Notes: a model not told the origin generated them from the letters alone. Counted from the first letter of the stretch, positions 8,350 to 17,284 are shown. The stretch: DNA of 64,000 nucleotides from DATAJX01 sp964601735 (GCA_964601735.1 CAZROO010000007.1:1-64000); one strand, 5' to 3'. Program-made: numbers and translations.

Positions 8350-10440
8350 ATGAATTCCGCCCTCAACGATTCCCCCCTGCTGCTGGTGGCGCCGCCCGAC
8401 CTGGCCGACCGCATCGGCGGCCTGCTGCGGGTGGGGGGCGGGGTTTATGCGGGCACGCCGGTTAAAAACCTCAGCGCGTTGAACGAGTCCATTTCTATGG
8501 CGAGATCGCAGGCTCCCGCCATCGTGCCGCTTGTTGCCGCGTTGCCCACGCCGCAGCACGGCCTTGGGGGCACGCTGGCCGAGCTGGCCCGCGTGCCCAA
8601 CCTGGCGCCGCTGGTGTTGACCGACGACCGCGGGGTGGCTGCCACCGCGCGCGAAAACGGCCTGGCGGTCGTTGGTCCGCTCGCCAGCCTTACATCATCG
8701 CAGCTCATCGATTATCTCGAAACCACGCAAGCCATGCAAAACCTGAGGCACCAGCAGCAACACCTGCAGCAGCTTTATGACATGGCCGAAAGCCGCTTCC
8801 GCGACATGGCCGACCAGTTTGCCGACTGGCTGTGGGAGGTTGATACCAAACTCAACCTCAGCTTCAGCAGCAGCCGCAAACGGCCAGTGGCCAGCGCTAC
8901 GCGCGGCACCTCGCTGGCCAGTTGTTTTTTGCCGGAAGAACGCCTGCGGATAGAAGACGACTTTGCCGAGCTGATGCGCGCGCCACGGCCTTTCCACGAC
9001 CGCGATTACTGGAGCGCTGACCCCTTTGGCACCCGCCTGTGCTGGAGCGTGTCCGGTACGCCGGTGTACGACGGCGCGGGCATGCTGCTGGGTTTTCGCG
9101 GCATCGCGCGGGACGTTTCGGCGCAAAAGGCCGCCAGCGACCAGCTGTATTACCTCACCAACCACGACCCTCTCACGGGCCTGGCCAACCGCCACCGGTT
9201 CCACGACGAGCTGACCCGCACGCTGCGGTTGGCGCAACGCGAAAAACGCACCGGTGCGCTGCTGCTGCTCGACCTCGACCGTTTCGCGCTCATCAACCAG
9301 ACCCACGGCCAGGCGGTGGGCGACAAGGCCCTCAATCACTTCGCCCAAATCCTCAAGGACCACATCCGCACCGGTGACCTGCTGGCGCGGCTGGACAGCG
9401 ACGAGTTCGCGCTGGTGATGCGTGACATCAAGCTGGGCGAGCTGCCGGGCCGGTTCGAGCAATTGCAGCGTACGTTGGGCGAGCGGCCGCTGACCCTCGG
9501 CGGCAGCGGCGTTACGCTTAAAACCTCGGGCGGCGTGGCGCTGTACCCCGACCACGGCGAAACCGCCGAAGCGCTGCTGGCCCACGCGCAGGACGCGATG
9601 CTGGCCGCCAAGCAGAATGGTCCCAACCGGCTTGAATTTTTCAACCCCAACACGCCTGCCTCGGCTACCGCCGGGCAGCGGCTGGAGTGGGCCGAATTTG
9701 TTACCGCCTGCCTCAATAGCCCTACCGAGCGGCTGGTGCTGCACTACCAACCCATCGTGTCGCTTGGGCAGACGGGCGGCCCGGAGTTCTACGAAGTGCT
9801 GGTGAGGCTCATCGACCGTACCGGCCGCGCCATCCCGCCTGCGCAGTACATTCGCGTCATCGAGGATTTCGGCCTGGCGCCCCGGCTCGACCGGCTGGTG
9901 TCGGAACGCGCCATCACCGCGCTGAGTGAGTGGCACAAAAAGGGCCGGGCCATGCGCTTCTCGGTCAACCTGTCGGCGCGCACGCTCGAAGACCCTGCCT
10001 TCCTCGACGAAACCATCGTATTGCTCAAAAAAGCCCAGTTGCCCGAAAAAGCACTGGTTTTCGAGATGACCGAAACCTCGCTGTTGCGCGACATGGCCAA
10101 CGCCCAGTCCTTCATCGCGGGCGTATCGCGTTACGGCGTCAGCTTCGCGCTCGACGATTGGGGTGTGGGCTACAGCAGCTTCCAGCACATCCGCGAAATG
10201 AAACTGGACTACATCAAAATCGACGGCGCCTTCATCCGCAACGTCCACACCAGCCCCGAAGACCAGGCGATGGTCAAGGCTCTCACGGCGGTGGCCAAGC
10301 AACGCAACATCCGCACCGTGGCCGAAATGGTCGAGCACGAGAACGCGCTGCAAATCCTCAAAGGGCTCGACGTCGATTACGGCCAGGGCTTCCACATCGC
10401 CCCGCCCGCACCAGAACCCATTTCGCCTTCATCCTTCTAG
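8350..10440 (+). CDS. PAS-GGDEF-EAL cyclic-di-GMP phosphodiesterase
   Basis: 696 aa. Order: a receiver-like but unconserved N-terminal region (1-120), a coiled coil (~125-155), a PAS domain (~155-265, ending LGFRGIARDVSAQK), GGDEF (~270-440) and EAL (~455-690). The GGDEF loop is DSDEF, so the cyclase half is degenerate, although RxxD (RTGD) remains. The EAL half keeps most catalytic residues: EVLVR in place of EALLR, N in SVNLSA, E in FEMTET, DDWGVGYSS, K in IKIDGAF, E in VAEMVE and Q in GQGF. Hydrolysis of cyclic-di-GMP is therefore plausible. The protein is soluble. No good ribosome site is seen, and an in-frame ATG at 8293 is an alternative start. Confidence 0.9.
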   Translation: MNSALNDSPLLLVAPPDLADRIGGLLRVGGGVYAGTPVKNLSALNESISMARSQAPAIVPLVAALPTPQHGLGGTLAELARVPNLAPLVLTDDRGVAATARENGLAVVGPLASLTSSQLIDYLETTQAMQNLRHQQQHLQQLYDMAESRFRDMADQFADWLWEVDTKLNLSFSSSRKRPVASATRGTSLASCFLPEERLRIEDDFAELMRAPRPFHDRDYWSADPFGTRLCWSVSGTPVYDGAGMLLGFRGIARDVSAQKAASDQLYYLTNHDPLTGLANRHRFHDELTRTLRLAQREKRTGALLLLDLDRFALINQTHGQAVGDKALNHFAQILKDHIRTGDLLARLDSDEFALVMRDIKLGELPGRFEQLQRTLGERPLTLGGSGVTLKTSGGVALYPDHGETAEALLAHAQDAMLAAKQNGPNRLEFFNPNTPASATAGQRLEWAEFVTACLNSPTERLVLHYQPIVSLGQTGGPEFYEVLVRLIDRTGRAIPPAQYIRVIEDFGLAPRLDRLVSERAITALSEWHKKGRAMRFSVNLSARTLEDPAFLDETIVLLKKAQLPEKALVFEMTETSLLRDMANAQSFIAGVSRYGVSFALDDWGVGYSSFQHIREMKLDYIKIDGAFIRNVHTSPEDQAMVKALTAVAKQRNIRTVAEMVEHENALQILKGLDVDYGQGFHIAPPAPEPISPSSF

Positions 10441-10487
10441 TAATTCTGCCGGTTAGCTAAACGCGCCATTTTGGTGTACAAAACGCC

Positions 10488-12248
10488 ATGCCGATTCGGA
10501 AACTGCCCGACGTCCTCGCCAACCAAATCGCCGCGGGCGAGGTCATCGAGCGTCCCGCCAGCGCGGTCAAGGAACTCATCGAGAACAGCCTCGATGCCGG
10601 TGCCACGTCCATCCGCATCTCCACCCAGAACGCGGGGCTGACCTCGCTTGAAGTCCTCGACAACGGCAAAGGCATCCCGCGCGACGAGTTGAAATTAGCG
10701 CTGGAACGCCACGCCACCAGCAAGATCGAAACCACCGAAGACCTTTTCCGCCTCAATACCTTTGGTTTCCGCGGCGAAGCGCTGCCCAGCATGGCATCCG
10801 TCGCGCGCCTGACGCTCACCAGCCGCCCTGCGGAGCAGGGCGAGGCCTGGCAAGTAACGCCGGAAGGCCAGCTCAAACCCGCCGCGCTGCCGCCGGGCAC
10901 CAAGGTGGAAATCGCCGACCTGTTCTACGCCACTCCTGCGCGCCGCAAGTTCCTCAAAAGCCCGCGCAGCGAGCGCGGCGCGCTGCACGCGGTGGTCACC
11001 AACGCCGCGCTGGCCTACCCGCATGTCAGCTTCACGCTGGTGGAGGACGGCACCGAAATCTGGCATCTCCCCGCCGCGCAGGGTGATTTCCTCCACGCCC
11101 TCAATCCGCGCTTGAGCACGCTGCTGGGCCATGACTTCGCTCACGCCGCGCAACCTCTGCACGTCGATAAGCAAGACGGCTGGAGCCTCAGCGGTTTCAT
11201 CACGCCGCCCACCGCGCACACCGCCACCGCGCGCGAGCAGTACTTCTTTGTCAACGGTCGCCCGGTCAAAGACCGCACGCTGGCCACCGCGCTCAAGCAG
11301 GCCTATGCCGACCGCCTCCCGGCGGGCCGCCACCCGATGGCGCTTCTATTCCTGACCATGCCTGCCGAAGAAGTGGACGTGAACGTGCACCCGGCCAAAT
11401 CCGAAGTCCGTTTCCGCAGCCGCGACAATACGTTTGGTTTCCTCTATGCGGCAATTCGACAAACCTTGGGGCAGGGGAGCAGGGGACAGGAAACAGGTAT
11501 CAGGGAGCAGGCTCCGGTGGTTATGCCTTTGCCCAATTATCAATTGCCTATAACGGCACTTCCACAACAACTTCGGCGGGGTGAAGAGCCTTCGCAGATG
11601 GCTTATTCACTGCCTCCTGATACCCGACTCCAGGCACCTGACACCTGTTCCCTGTCACCCGATCCCTCTTTCCTCGGTGCCGCCATCGGCCAGGTGGCCA
11701 ACACCTTCATTCTCTCCGAAACCCAGACCGGCGACCTGGTCATCGTCGACCAGCACGCCGCCCATGAACGTATCGTCTATGAACAGCTCAAGACCCAGCA
11801 AGCCGCAGGCACTATCCCGCGCCAGCCGTTGCTGCTTCCCGCGCTGGTGACGCTCAAACCCACCGAAGTCGACGTGCTGCTGGCCCACGCGGCCGACCTC
11901 GACAAGCTCGGCCTCGAACTCGAAGGCTACTCGCCCACGGCGGTCACGGTCGGCGCCATGCCCGCGGCTTTAGGCGACGCCAACCCCGCGCCGCTGGTGG
12001 CCGACGTTGCCCGCCAGCTGGCCGATTTCTCCCCGCGCACCGTGCTGCACGACAAGCTCGACCACCTGCTCTCCACCTTCGCCTGCCACCACAGCATCCG
12101 TGCCAATCGCCGCCTTAGCCTGCATGAGATGAACGCCCTGCTGCGCCAGATGGAAGCCAACCCGGCCACGCTCACCTGCAACCACGGCCGCCCGACCACC
12201 GCCACCTTCGGCAAATCGCAGCTCGAAAAAATGTTCGACCGCACCTGA
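10488..12248 (+). CDS. mutL: DNA mismatch repair protein MutL with repeat inserted in the linker
   Basis: 586 aa. GHKL ATPase motifs are all present: IAAGEVIERP, ENSLDAGAT, DNGKGI, GFRGEAL, and NVHPAKSEVRF at the end of the transducer domain (~residue 310). The C-terminal dimerisation/endonuclease domain starts near residue 395 and carries the metal-binding motif DQHAAHERIVYE (DQHA-x2-E-x4-E) and CNHGRPT, so this MutL should nick DNA itself, as in bacteria without MutH. The linker (~residues 325-394) is encoded by an inverted pair of heptamer repeats and reads as low-complexity sequence. The stop overlaps the next ATG by one base (TGATG). Confidence 0.97.
   Translation: MPIRKLPDVLANQIAAGEVIERPASAVKELIENSLDAGATSIRISTQNAGLTSLEVLDNGKGIPRDELKLALERHATSKIETTEDLFRLNTFGFRGEALPSMASVARLTLTSRPAEQGEAWQVTPEGQLKPAALPPGTKVEIADLFYATPARRKFLKSPRSERGALHAVVTNAALAYPHVSFTLVEDGTEIWHLPAAQGDFLHALNPRLSTLLGHDFAHAAQPLHVDKQDGWSLSGFITPPTAHTATAREQYFFVNGRPVKDRTLATALKQAYADRLPAGRHPMALLFLTMPAEEVDVNVHPAKSEVRFRSRDNTFGFLYAAIRQTLGQGSRGQETGIREQAPVVMPLPNYQLPITALPQQLRRGEEPSQMAYSLPPDTRLQAPDTCSLSPDPSFLGAAIGQVANTFILSETQTGDLVIVDQHAAHERIVYEQLKTQQAAGTIPRQPLLLPALVTLKPTEVDVLLAHAADLDKLGLELEGYSPTAVTVGAMPAALGDANPAPLVADVARQLADFSPRTVLHDKLDHLLSTFACHHSIRANRRLSLHEMNALLRQMEANPATLTCNHGRPTTATFGKSQLEKMFDRT
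11471..11667. repeat. Heptamer-periodic inverted repeat pair inside mutL (family member 2)
   Basis: Left arm 11471-11511 reads AGGGGAC, AGGAAAC, AGGTATC, AGGGAGC. Right arm 11611-11667, read on the minus strand, gives AGGGATC, GGGTGAC, AGGGAAC, AGGTGTC, AGGTGCC, TGGAGTC, GGGTATC. About 100 bases separate the arms. The element is in frame with mutL and occupies the flexible linker. It shares a 16-base word (GGTGACAGGGAACAGG) with the element in the rplJ leader. Confidence 0.75.
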
Positions 12249-12493
12249 TGAAACCCATCGCCGGCGGTGTCGTGCATGAGTTGCCGTCAGATTTACGGCA
12301 GGCCTTAAGTTCTCAACCGAAGGTGCTGGCCGCGTGGCAAGACATCACACCGCTCGCACGCAACGAATTCATCTGCTGGGTCACGTCGGCCAAAAAGGCT
12401 GAGACAAGGGCGCGGCGGGTTGACATCGCGTGCGACAAGCTCGCAAAGGGCGAACGCCGACCCTGTTGCTGGCCCGGTTGCCCGCACCGCTGA
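12248..12493 (+). CDS. YdeI/OmpD-associated family small protein
   Basis: 81 aa. The sequence LPSDLRQALSSQPKVLAAWQDITPLARNEFICWVTSAKKAETRARRV matches the C-terminal domain of the YdeI/OmpD-associated family (split here: ARNEFICWV ... AETRARRV). Larger family members carry an additional N-terminal domain that is absent here. The biochemical role is unknown. It starts within the mutL stop codon (TGATG) and so is probably translated by coupling. The C-terminal CCWPGC is unusual for the family. Confidence 0.75.
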   Translation: MKPIAGGVVHELPSDLRQALSSQPKVLAAWQDITPLARNEFICWVTSAKKAETRARRVDIACDKLAKGERRPCCWPGCPHR

Positions 12494-12497
12494 AGAT

Positions 12498-12998
12498 TTA
12501 GTTGCTGGCGCTTCTTTTGTGCAGGCGCAGCATCTTCATGCCGTTGGTGACGAGGTAAAAACTTTCCAGACCCGTCCCGACGACAGAATAATGCAGGGCA
12601 TTATAAAACCACCAGCAGGCCGTGCCCGCCAGCATCCAGCCACGCATTCTCAAACCGGACATCTTGAAAATCGCCAGGCATAAAATAACGTTGGCCATAA
12701 TCGGCAAGATATCGCGCAGGTCATGATAGCGCCAAATGCCGAGTTCGGTGCCGAGAACGATGAAGAACCCCAGCAGCCAGATATTCTTTGAATTACTGCC
12801 GATCAGGTAGCGCACTGCGCCGACAAGCGAAAGCGCCATGCCCACCCATGCCTGCAACAGGGCAAAGTGGGTTGCCATGCACACCGCTGAAACGCCGATG
12901 AAAAGCTTTAGCCTTTTATCCTCATTCTGGAGATATGCACTCACGCCCAAGGCCAGTGCCACGGCGGCAAAAAACTGGCTGAGCAGGTAGGTTATCAC
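12498..12998 (-). CDS. YgjV-family inner membrane protein
   Basis: 166 aa with about five hydrophobic segments (LSQFFAAVALALGVSAYL, LFIGVSAVCMATHFALLQAW, IWLLGFFIVLGTELGIW, ILPIMANVILCLAIF, WMLAGTACWWFYNAL), matching the YgjV family of unknown function. The GTG start abuts the stop of the upstream cation-efflux gene with no gap, and GGAGGGG lies inside that gene's end, so the pair is probably co-translated. It is convergent with the YdeI-family gene, only four bases apart. Confidence 0.85.
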   Translation of the reverse strand: MITYLLSQFFAAVALALGVSAYLQNEDKRLKLFIGVSAVCMATHFALLQAWVGMALSLVGAVRYLIGSNSKNIWLLGFFIVLGTELGIWRYHDLRDILPIMANVILCLAIFKMSGLRMRGWMLAGTACWWFYNALHYSVVGTGLESFYLVTNGMKMLRLHKRSASN

Positions 12999-13943
12999 CT
13001 AGTGTCGCGTCCCCTCCGGCTCCACATGAATGGTCACCTGCGCGCCCCGGATGTGATCGGCCAGCGCTTTTTCCACCTTGTCGCATACCTTGTGCGAATC
13101 CTTCACGCTCATGCCGCCGTCCACCACCAGGTGGAACTCGATGAAGGTGACGCGGCCGGAAACGCGGGTCCTGAGCGCATGCAGTTCCACCATGTCGCCG
13201 CCGCAATGCTCCGCCACCACTTCGCGGATATGCTCTTCCACCTTGTGGCTGGCGCTTTTGTCCATCAGGCTGGAGAGCGCCCCGCTCATCACGTGCCAGC
13301 CCGCCCATAAAATGTGGGCCGCCACCAGGCAGGCAATCAGAGGGTCGATAATGCTGTAGCCGGTGACCAGTGCCAGTACCAGGCCAATCAACACGCCCAC
13401 GCTGGTGCCCACGTCGGTGAGCAAATGCCAGCCGTCGGCAGAAAGTGCCGGGCTGCCCGCCAGCCTGCCGCGTCCGAGCAAAAACGCCGCCCAGCCGCCG
13501 TTCAAAGCCGTAGCCAGCAGGGTGGTGGCAATTACCCAAAAATTGATTTCCGGCATGGCCGGGTGCCACAGGCGCGGCACGGCCTCCCACAGCACCAACG
13601 TGGCAGCCACCAGAATAAACATCGCCTCGACGATGGCAGAGAAATACTCGGCCTTCTGGTGGCCGTAGGGGTGGTCACGGTCGGCGGGCTGGAAGCTCAC
13701 CTTCAGGGCTACCAAGGTAATCCCCGCGGTGATGATGTGGGTGACACTTTCCAGCACGTCGGAGAGCAACGCCACGCTGCCCGACAGCCAGTAGGCAAGG
13801 TACTTCAGCGCAATCACGCCCACCGCCACCGCCAGGCTGATTTGCCCGATACGCATCACCTTGCCCGGCACGTGGTCGTCGCCATGCGAATGCCCATGAT
13901 GATGGCCGTGGTGATGACCATGATGGTGGTGTGCGTGGCTCAT
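12999..13943 (-). CDS. Cation diffusion facilitator (zinc/divalent metal efflux)
   Basis: 314 aa. Six membrane segments and a C-terminal cytoplasmic metal-binding domain are typical of CDF proteins such as FieF/ZitB. The N-terminus is extremely histidine-rich (HHHHGHHHGHHHG). Metal-site residues appear in TM2 (SDVLESVTH) and TM5 (DGWHLLTDVGTS, the HxxxD motif), and the C-terminal domain has VTFIEFHLVVDGGMSVKDSHK. The start at 13943 overlaps the rsmD stop (ATGA), which supports it; the frame is open further upstream only as a shadow of rsmD. It is followed directly by the YgjV-family gene. Confidence 0.94.
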   Translation of the reverse strand: MSHAHHHHGHHHGHHHGHSHGDDHVPGKVMRIGQISLAVAVGVIALKYLAYWLSGSVALLSDVLESVTHIITAGITLVALKVSFQPADRDHPYGHQKAEYFSAIVEAMFILVAATLVLWEAVPRLWHPAMPEINFWVIATTLLATALNGGWAAFLLGRGRLAGSPALSADGWHLLTDVGTSVGVLIGLVLALVTGYSIIDPLIACLVAAHILWAGWHVMSGALSSLMDKSASHKVEEHIREVVAEHCGGDMVELHALRTRVSGRVTFIEFHLVVDGGMSVKDSHKVCDKVEKALADHIRGAQVTIHVEPEGTRH

Positions 13944-14485
13944 CGCTGCCGTCCGATTCCTATTTTGGAGATACCATAAACGTTTTCGCGTACCTCGGCA
14001 AAATCCGCCCAATCCAAAACCTCGTCGGCGCCGACCTCCACCACCCACCAGCTGCCGGGCTTGCCGAATTGTGCGCGCCGCGCCAGCAGCCCCTGGGCGA
14101 TGCCGCTGCCATAAGGCGGGTCGGCCAGAATAATGTCGAAAGGCGAGGGGGCATTCCACGTCCGTGCATCGGCCTGCACTACGTTTACATCGTTCCTCAC
14201 GCCCAACGCGTCCACATTGCGGCGCGCCACCACCACTTCCGCATCAACCAGCGTCACCTGGGCAGCACCACGGCTATAGGTTTCCAACCCCAAAGCGCCG
14301 CTGCCGCAGCACAAATCCACCACGTTCAAGCCCGCCAGTTCCACCCGCGACACCAGCATGTTGAGCACCGCCTGCCGCAGCCGCAACCGCGTCGGCCGTG
14401 CCGCATTGTTGTCAGGCAGAATGATCTTCTTGCCCTTCAAAATCCCCGCCGAAATGCGGGATTCATAGCCGCTAGCGGGTTTCAT
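13940..14485 (-). CDS. rsmD: 16S rRNA (guanine966-N2)-methyltransferase RsmD
   Basis: 181 aa. Class I methyltransferase motifs: DLCCGSGALGLE (SAM site), LVDAEVVVARRN, and the catalytic DPPY in LADPPYGSG. The N-terminal RISAGILKGKKI matches RsmD. The start MKPASGYES overlaps the last codons of the ASCH gene upstream; an in-frame ATG twelve bases earlier is possible. It is part of a tightly packed minus-strand run from the glutamine amidotransferase (16210) to the YgjV-family gene (12498). Confidence 0.93.
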   Translation of the reverse strand: MKPASGYESRISAGILKGKKIILPDNNAARPTRLRLRQAVLNMLVSRVELAGLNVVDLCCGSGALGLETYSRGAAQVTLVDAEVVVARRNVDALGVRNDVNVVQADARTWNAPSPFDIILADPPYGSGIAQGLLARRAQFGKPGSWWVVEVGADEVLDWADFAEVRENVYGISKIGIGRQR

Positions 14486-14792
14486 CCAGCACCTCAAATT
14501 CCAAGCCCACTACACCCCACTTCTGTTCATCGGCGGGTGAGTAATAGGCCGACATATCCGTCTTGTGTTCGGGAAACTGCTTAAATAGCTCATTAAAATT
14601 GGCAGATTCATGGCGAGCCTTAACGCGAACCGATACCTGTTGCGTAAAGTCCGGACGCTTTAAAAGAAGAATCGTATCGCCAGGCTGAATCAGGCGGCGC
14701 TTGGCATCGTTAATGCGGATTTCCAGATTCTTGGAGCCGTTTTGAATCTGCTCAAACGGCGCCGGATGCAACCGCATCTCATGCGCAGGCAT
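14472..14792 (-). CDS. ASCH-domain protein
   Basis: 106 aa. The sequence MRLHPAPFEQIQNGSKNLEIRIND, followed by IQPGDTILL and VRVKARHESANFNELF, matches the ASCH superfamily, a PUA-like fold thought to bind RNA or nucleotides. The motif G-xK-x-E-R (GSKNLEIR) is the typical ASCH signature. It lies between a pseudouridine synthase and an rRNA methyltransferase, a context consistent with RNA binding, but the specific role is unknown. It overlaps rsmD by 14 bases. Confidence 0.8.
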   Translation of the reverse strand: MPAHEMRLHPAPFEQIQNGSKNLEIRINDAKRRLIQPGDTILLLKRPDFTQQVSVRVKARHESANFNELFKQFPEHKTDMSAYYSPADEQKWGVVGLEFEVLDETR

Positions 14793-14793
14793 A

Positions 14794-15522
14794 CTAGGCC
14801 TTGGCCTTATTGAGCATCTTCAGCAATTTCTCCACCCCCGGTCGCGGCACTTCGCCCACCTGGCCGCGCGGAATGTTGCCCAGCATGAACGGCCCGTACT
14901 GCGTGCGAATCAGCCGGTTCACCGGGCACTTGCAGGCCTCGAGGATTTTGCGCACCTCGCGGTATTTGCCCTCGGTCACGGTCATGCGGTACCAGTGGTT
15001 GCGGCCGCTACCGTCTTTTTCCAGCTCGATTTTGGCGGGGCGGAAGCGCGTGCCTTCCACCTTGATGCCCTTGCGGATCTCGTTGGCGTATTTCTCGCTC
15101 AGCGTCCCCATCACGCGGGCGCGATACACGCGCTCCAGCCCGGTGCGCGGGCTCATCATGGTTTGAGCCAGGGCGCCGTCGGTGGTGAGCAGCAGTAGGC
15201 CTTCGGTGGCCATGTCCAGGCGGCCCACCGTCACCACGCGCGGCAGTTGCTTGGGCAGAATGTCAAAAATCGTCGGGCGGCCCTGCGGGTCGTCGGTGGT
15301 CACCAGGTATCCGGCGGGCTTATGGAACAGAAATACCCGCGGCACCGGCGCGGTCGAAGGCTGCATTTTTTTGCCGTCCACCAGCACCACGTCGCCGTCC
15401 AACACCACCGTGGTCGGGCTGGCCATCACGCCATTCACCAGCACCAGCCCGGCCTCCACCAGCCGTTCGGCCTCGCGGCGGCTGCCGACCCCGGCTTGCT
15501 GAAGATACTTATTGAGCCGCAT
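14794..15522 (-). CDS. RNA pseudouridine synthase, RsuA/RluB family
   Basis: 242 aa. An N-terminal S4 RNA-binding domain (MRLNKYLQQAGVGSRREAERLV) is followed by the RsuA/RluB/RluE/RluF catalytic domain with the active aspartate in GRLDMATEGLLLL and the GKYREVRKILE motif. The likely target is 23S rRNA (RluB-like) rather than 16S, judged from family resemblance only. It starts inside the end of the upstream amidotransferase gene (14-base overlap) and is separated by one base from the ASCH gene. Confidence 0.93.
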   Translation of the reverse strand: MRLNKYLQQAGVGSRREAERLVEAGLVLVNGVMASPTTVVLDGDVVLVDGKKMQPSTAPVPRVFLFHKPAGYLVTTDDPQGRPTIFDILPKQLPRVVTVGRLDMATEGLLLLTTDGALAQTMMSPRTGLERVYRARVMGTLSEKYANEIRKGIKVEGTRFRPAKIELEKDGSGRNHWYRMTVTEGKYREVRKILEACKCPVNRLIRTQYGPFMLGNIPRGQVGEVPRPGVEKLLKMLNKAKA

Positions 15523-16210
15523 CGATAAACGCCTTGAACAGTTTAAAATCCGGCGTGTCCGGTTGCCGGAACATTTCCGGGTGCCACTGCACGCCAATCG
15601 CAAATTTTTTGCCCGGTACCTCGATGGCCTCAATGACGCCGTCCGGCGCCTTGCCGCACACAATAGCCTTGCCCGCGTTCACCACGCCTTCAAAGTGGTG
15701 GCTATTGATCTCAATCACGGCCTGGCCCATCACGCGCATCAGGCAGGTATCCTTTTTCACCTTCACCTCATGGGCGCGCTTGTCGAGTGAAATCTTACGG
15801 TGGGGCAGGGGGTCTTTAACCGTTTGGGCGATGCGCCAAGCCAGCTTGCCGCCGCAAGCCACGGCCAGCTCCTGATGGCCCGCACAAATCGCCAGCAGCG
15901 GCATATCCATGTCCAGCGCGGCCTGGATGTACGCCATGTCCACGTCCACGCGCGGATGGTCCACCACCAGGTTGTGCGGGTCTTCGTACCAGCTGCTGGG
16001 GGTGGGGTAATCACCGCCGGGAACCACCAGCCCCTTGATTTTTTTCAGGTAAAGCGGAATAGCCTCCAGCACCAGCGGCAACGCAACCGGCAGGCCTCCG
16101 GCGGCGTAAACGGCATCAAAATAGCCTTGCCGCAACGCGTAATGGGGCAGCTTGGAAAAGCTGCCTTCCTGTTGCCAATCCAACGTAATTCCAATTAACG
16201 GCCGCGCCAT
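15509..16210 (-). CDS. Class I glutamine amidotransferase, PuuD-like gamma-glutamyl hydrolase
   Basis: 233 aa from MARPLIGITL. It has the peptidase C26 pattern: VVPGGDYPT, the nucleophile elbow AICAGHQELA (Cys) and the IGVQWHPEMF histidine/glutamate pair. Such enzymes hydrolyse gamma-glutamyl-gamma-aminobutyrate or similar amides; the exact substrate cannot be told from sequence. It is divergent from tadA, with a 39-base intergenic region that must hold both promoters. It is the first gene of the minus-strand run down to 12498. Confidence 0.85.
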   Translation of the reverse strand: MARPLIGITLDWQQEGSFSKLPHYALRQGYFDAVYAAGGLPVALPLVLEAIPLYLKKIKGLVVPGGDYPTPSSWYEDPHNLVVDHPRVDVDMAYIQAALDMDMPLLAICAGHQELAVACGGKLAWRIAQTVKDPLPHRKISLDKRAHEVKVKKDTCLMRVMGQAVIEINSHHFEGVVNAGKAIVCGKAPDGVIEAIEVPGKKFAIGVQWHPEMFRQPDTPDFKLFKAFIDAAQ

Positions 16211-16249
16211 ACTTGACGTATTGCCCCAAACCGCCGCATTTACAAGACC

Positions 16250-16699
16250 ATGACCGACAAAAACACCGCCCTGATGCAAAAAGCGCTAAGCTTGGCGCAA
16301 GCCGCGGCTCAAAATGGCGAGGTGCCCATCGCCGCGGTGCTGGCCGACCACCGCGGCACCATCATCGCCGAAGCCGCCAACCGGGTGGAAGCCGACGCCA
16401 ACGCGCTCGCCCACGCCGAAATGATTGTGTTGAACGAAGCCCTCAACGGCCAGCATGACAAATACCTCGACGGCTTCACTCTCGCGGTGACGCTGGAACC
16501 CTGTGCCATGTGTGCGGCGGCGCTCAGCCACGCCCGCGTCGCCACGGTGCTGTTCGGCGCCTACGATCCCAAATCCGGCGGTACGGTGTCTGGCGCCCGC
16601 GTGCCGCAGCACATGCACCACAAACCCACGGTCATCGGCGGTGTGCTGGAAAACGACTGCGCCGACGTGCTTAAAAAATTCTTCGCGGAGCGCCGATAA
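16250..16699 (+). CDS. tadA: tRNA-specific adenosine deaminase TadA
   Basis: 149 aa. Converts A34 to inosine in tRNA-Arg(ACG). Zinc and proton-shuttle motifs HAE (in ALAHAEMIVL) and PCxxC (LEPCAMCAAAL) are both present, along with GAYDPKSG. Length and layout match TadA. The stop lies just one base before the ATG of the TsaC-type gene, so the two tRNA-modification genes form an operon. Confidence 0.93.
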   Translation: MTDKNTALMQKALSLAQAAAQNGEVPIAAVLADHRGTIIAEAANRVEADANALAHAEMIVLNEALNGQHDKYLDGFTLAVTLEPCAMCAAALSHARVATVLFGAYDPKSGGTVSGARVPQHMHHKPTVIGGVLENDCADVLKKFFAERR

Positions 16700-16700
16700 C

Positions 16701-17255
16701 ATGTTTGAAAAACCCCAACTCGACTCCTGGGTCAAAGCCCTCAAAGCCGGTGAAGTTTGCGCCGCCCCCGCCGAAGGCGTTTACGGCTACGTTGCCGACC
16801 CGTTCAACGAAGACGCGCTCGACAAACTCATCGCCCTCAAACAGCGCGATGCCTCCAAGGGCCTTATCGTGCTCATTCCCAACACCGAGCAACTCAAACA
16901 CCTGTGCCCGCGCAACCTGCCCACGGCAGCGCAAATTGCCATTACCGCCTATTGGAATACGACGGTCACCCAGCCCACCACGCTGATTCTTCCCGCGCTC
17001 AAAACCCTGCCCATACAACTTACCGGGGGGAAAGGCACCATCGCCGTGCGCTGCCCGTCTGTGCCGTATATGCGCGAGTACCTCGAGGCCTTCAATGGCC
17101 CGCTGGTCAGTACGTCGCTGAATATTTCCGGCGAACCTCCCGCCGTATCCGCCAGCCAAATCCCGGCGGGCATTCCGGCACTTACCCTTCCCGAAGCCCT
17201 TCACGGTATCCCCAGCCGCATCTTCGACCCCTTGCAAAATACCTGGCTGCGTTAA
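16701..17255 (+). CDS. tsaC: Threonylcarbamoyl-AMP synthase, TsaC/Sua5/YrdC family
   Basis: 184 aa. Makes the threonylcarbamoyl-AMP intermediate for t6A37 of tRNA. The YrdC-fold motifs are present though divergent: PAEGVYGYVADPFNEDAL, LKQRDASKGLIVLI, TIAVRCPSVP, and the STSLNISGEPP nucleotide loop. It is a short TsaC-type protein without the C-terminal Sua5 domain. It starts one base after tadA and is followed by a terminator shared with greA. Confidence 0.88.
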   Translation: MFEKPQLDSWVKALKAGEVCAAPAEGVYGYVADPFNEDALDKLIALKQRDASKGLIVLIPNTEQLKHLCPRNLPTAAQIAITAYWNTTVTQPTTLILPALKTLPIQLTGGKGTIAVRCPSVPYMREYLEAFNGPLVSTSLNISGEPPAVSASQIPAGIPALTLPEALHGIPSRIFDPLQNTWLR

Positions 17256-17256
17256 T

Positions 17257-17284
17257 AAAAAGCGGCCCGCGGGCCGCTTTCCTT
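17257..17284. terminator. Convergent terminator between tsaC and greA
   Basis: AGCGGCCCGCGGGCCGCT, a nearly perfect palindrome with an A-run to its left. The T-run is best on the minus strand, so it suits greA best; on the plus strand the tail is weaker. Confidence 0.75.

Noticed and set aside
8695..10395. 566-codon open frame on the minus strand
   Set aside because: Antisense shadow of the PAS-GGDEF-EAL gene; composition is that of reversed codons.
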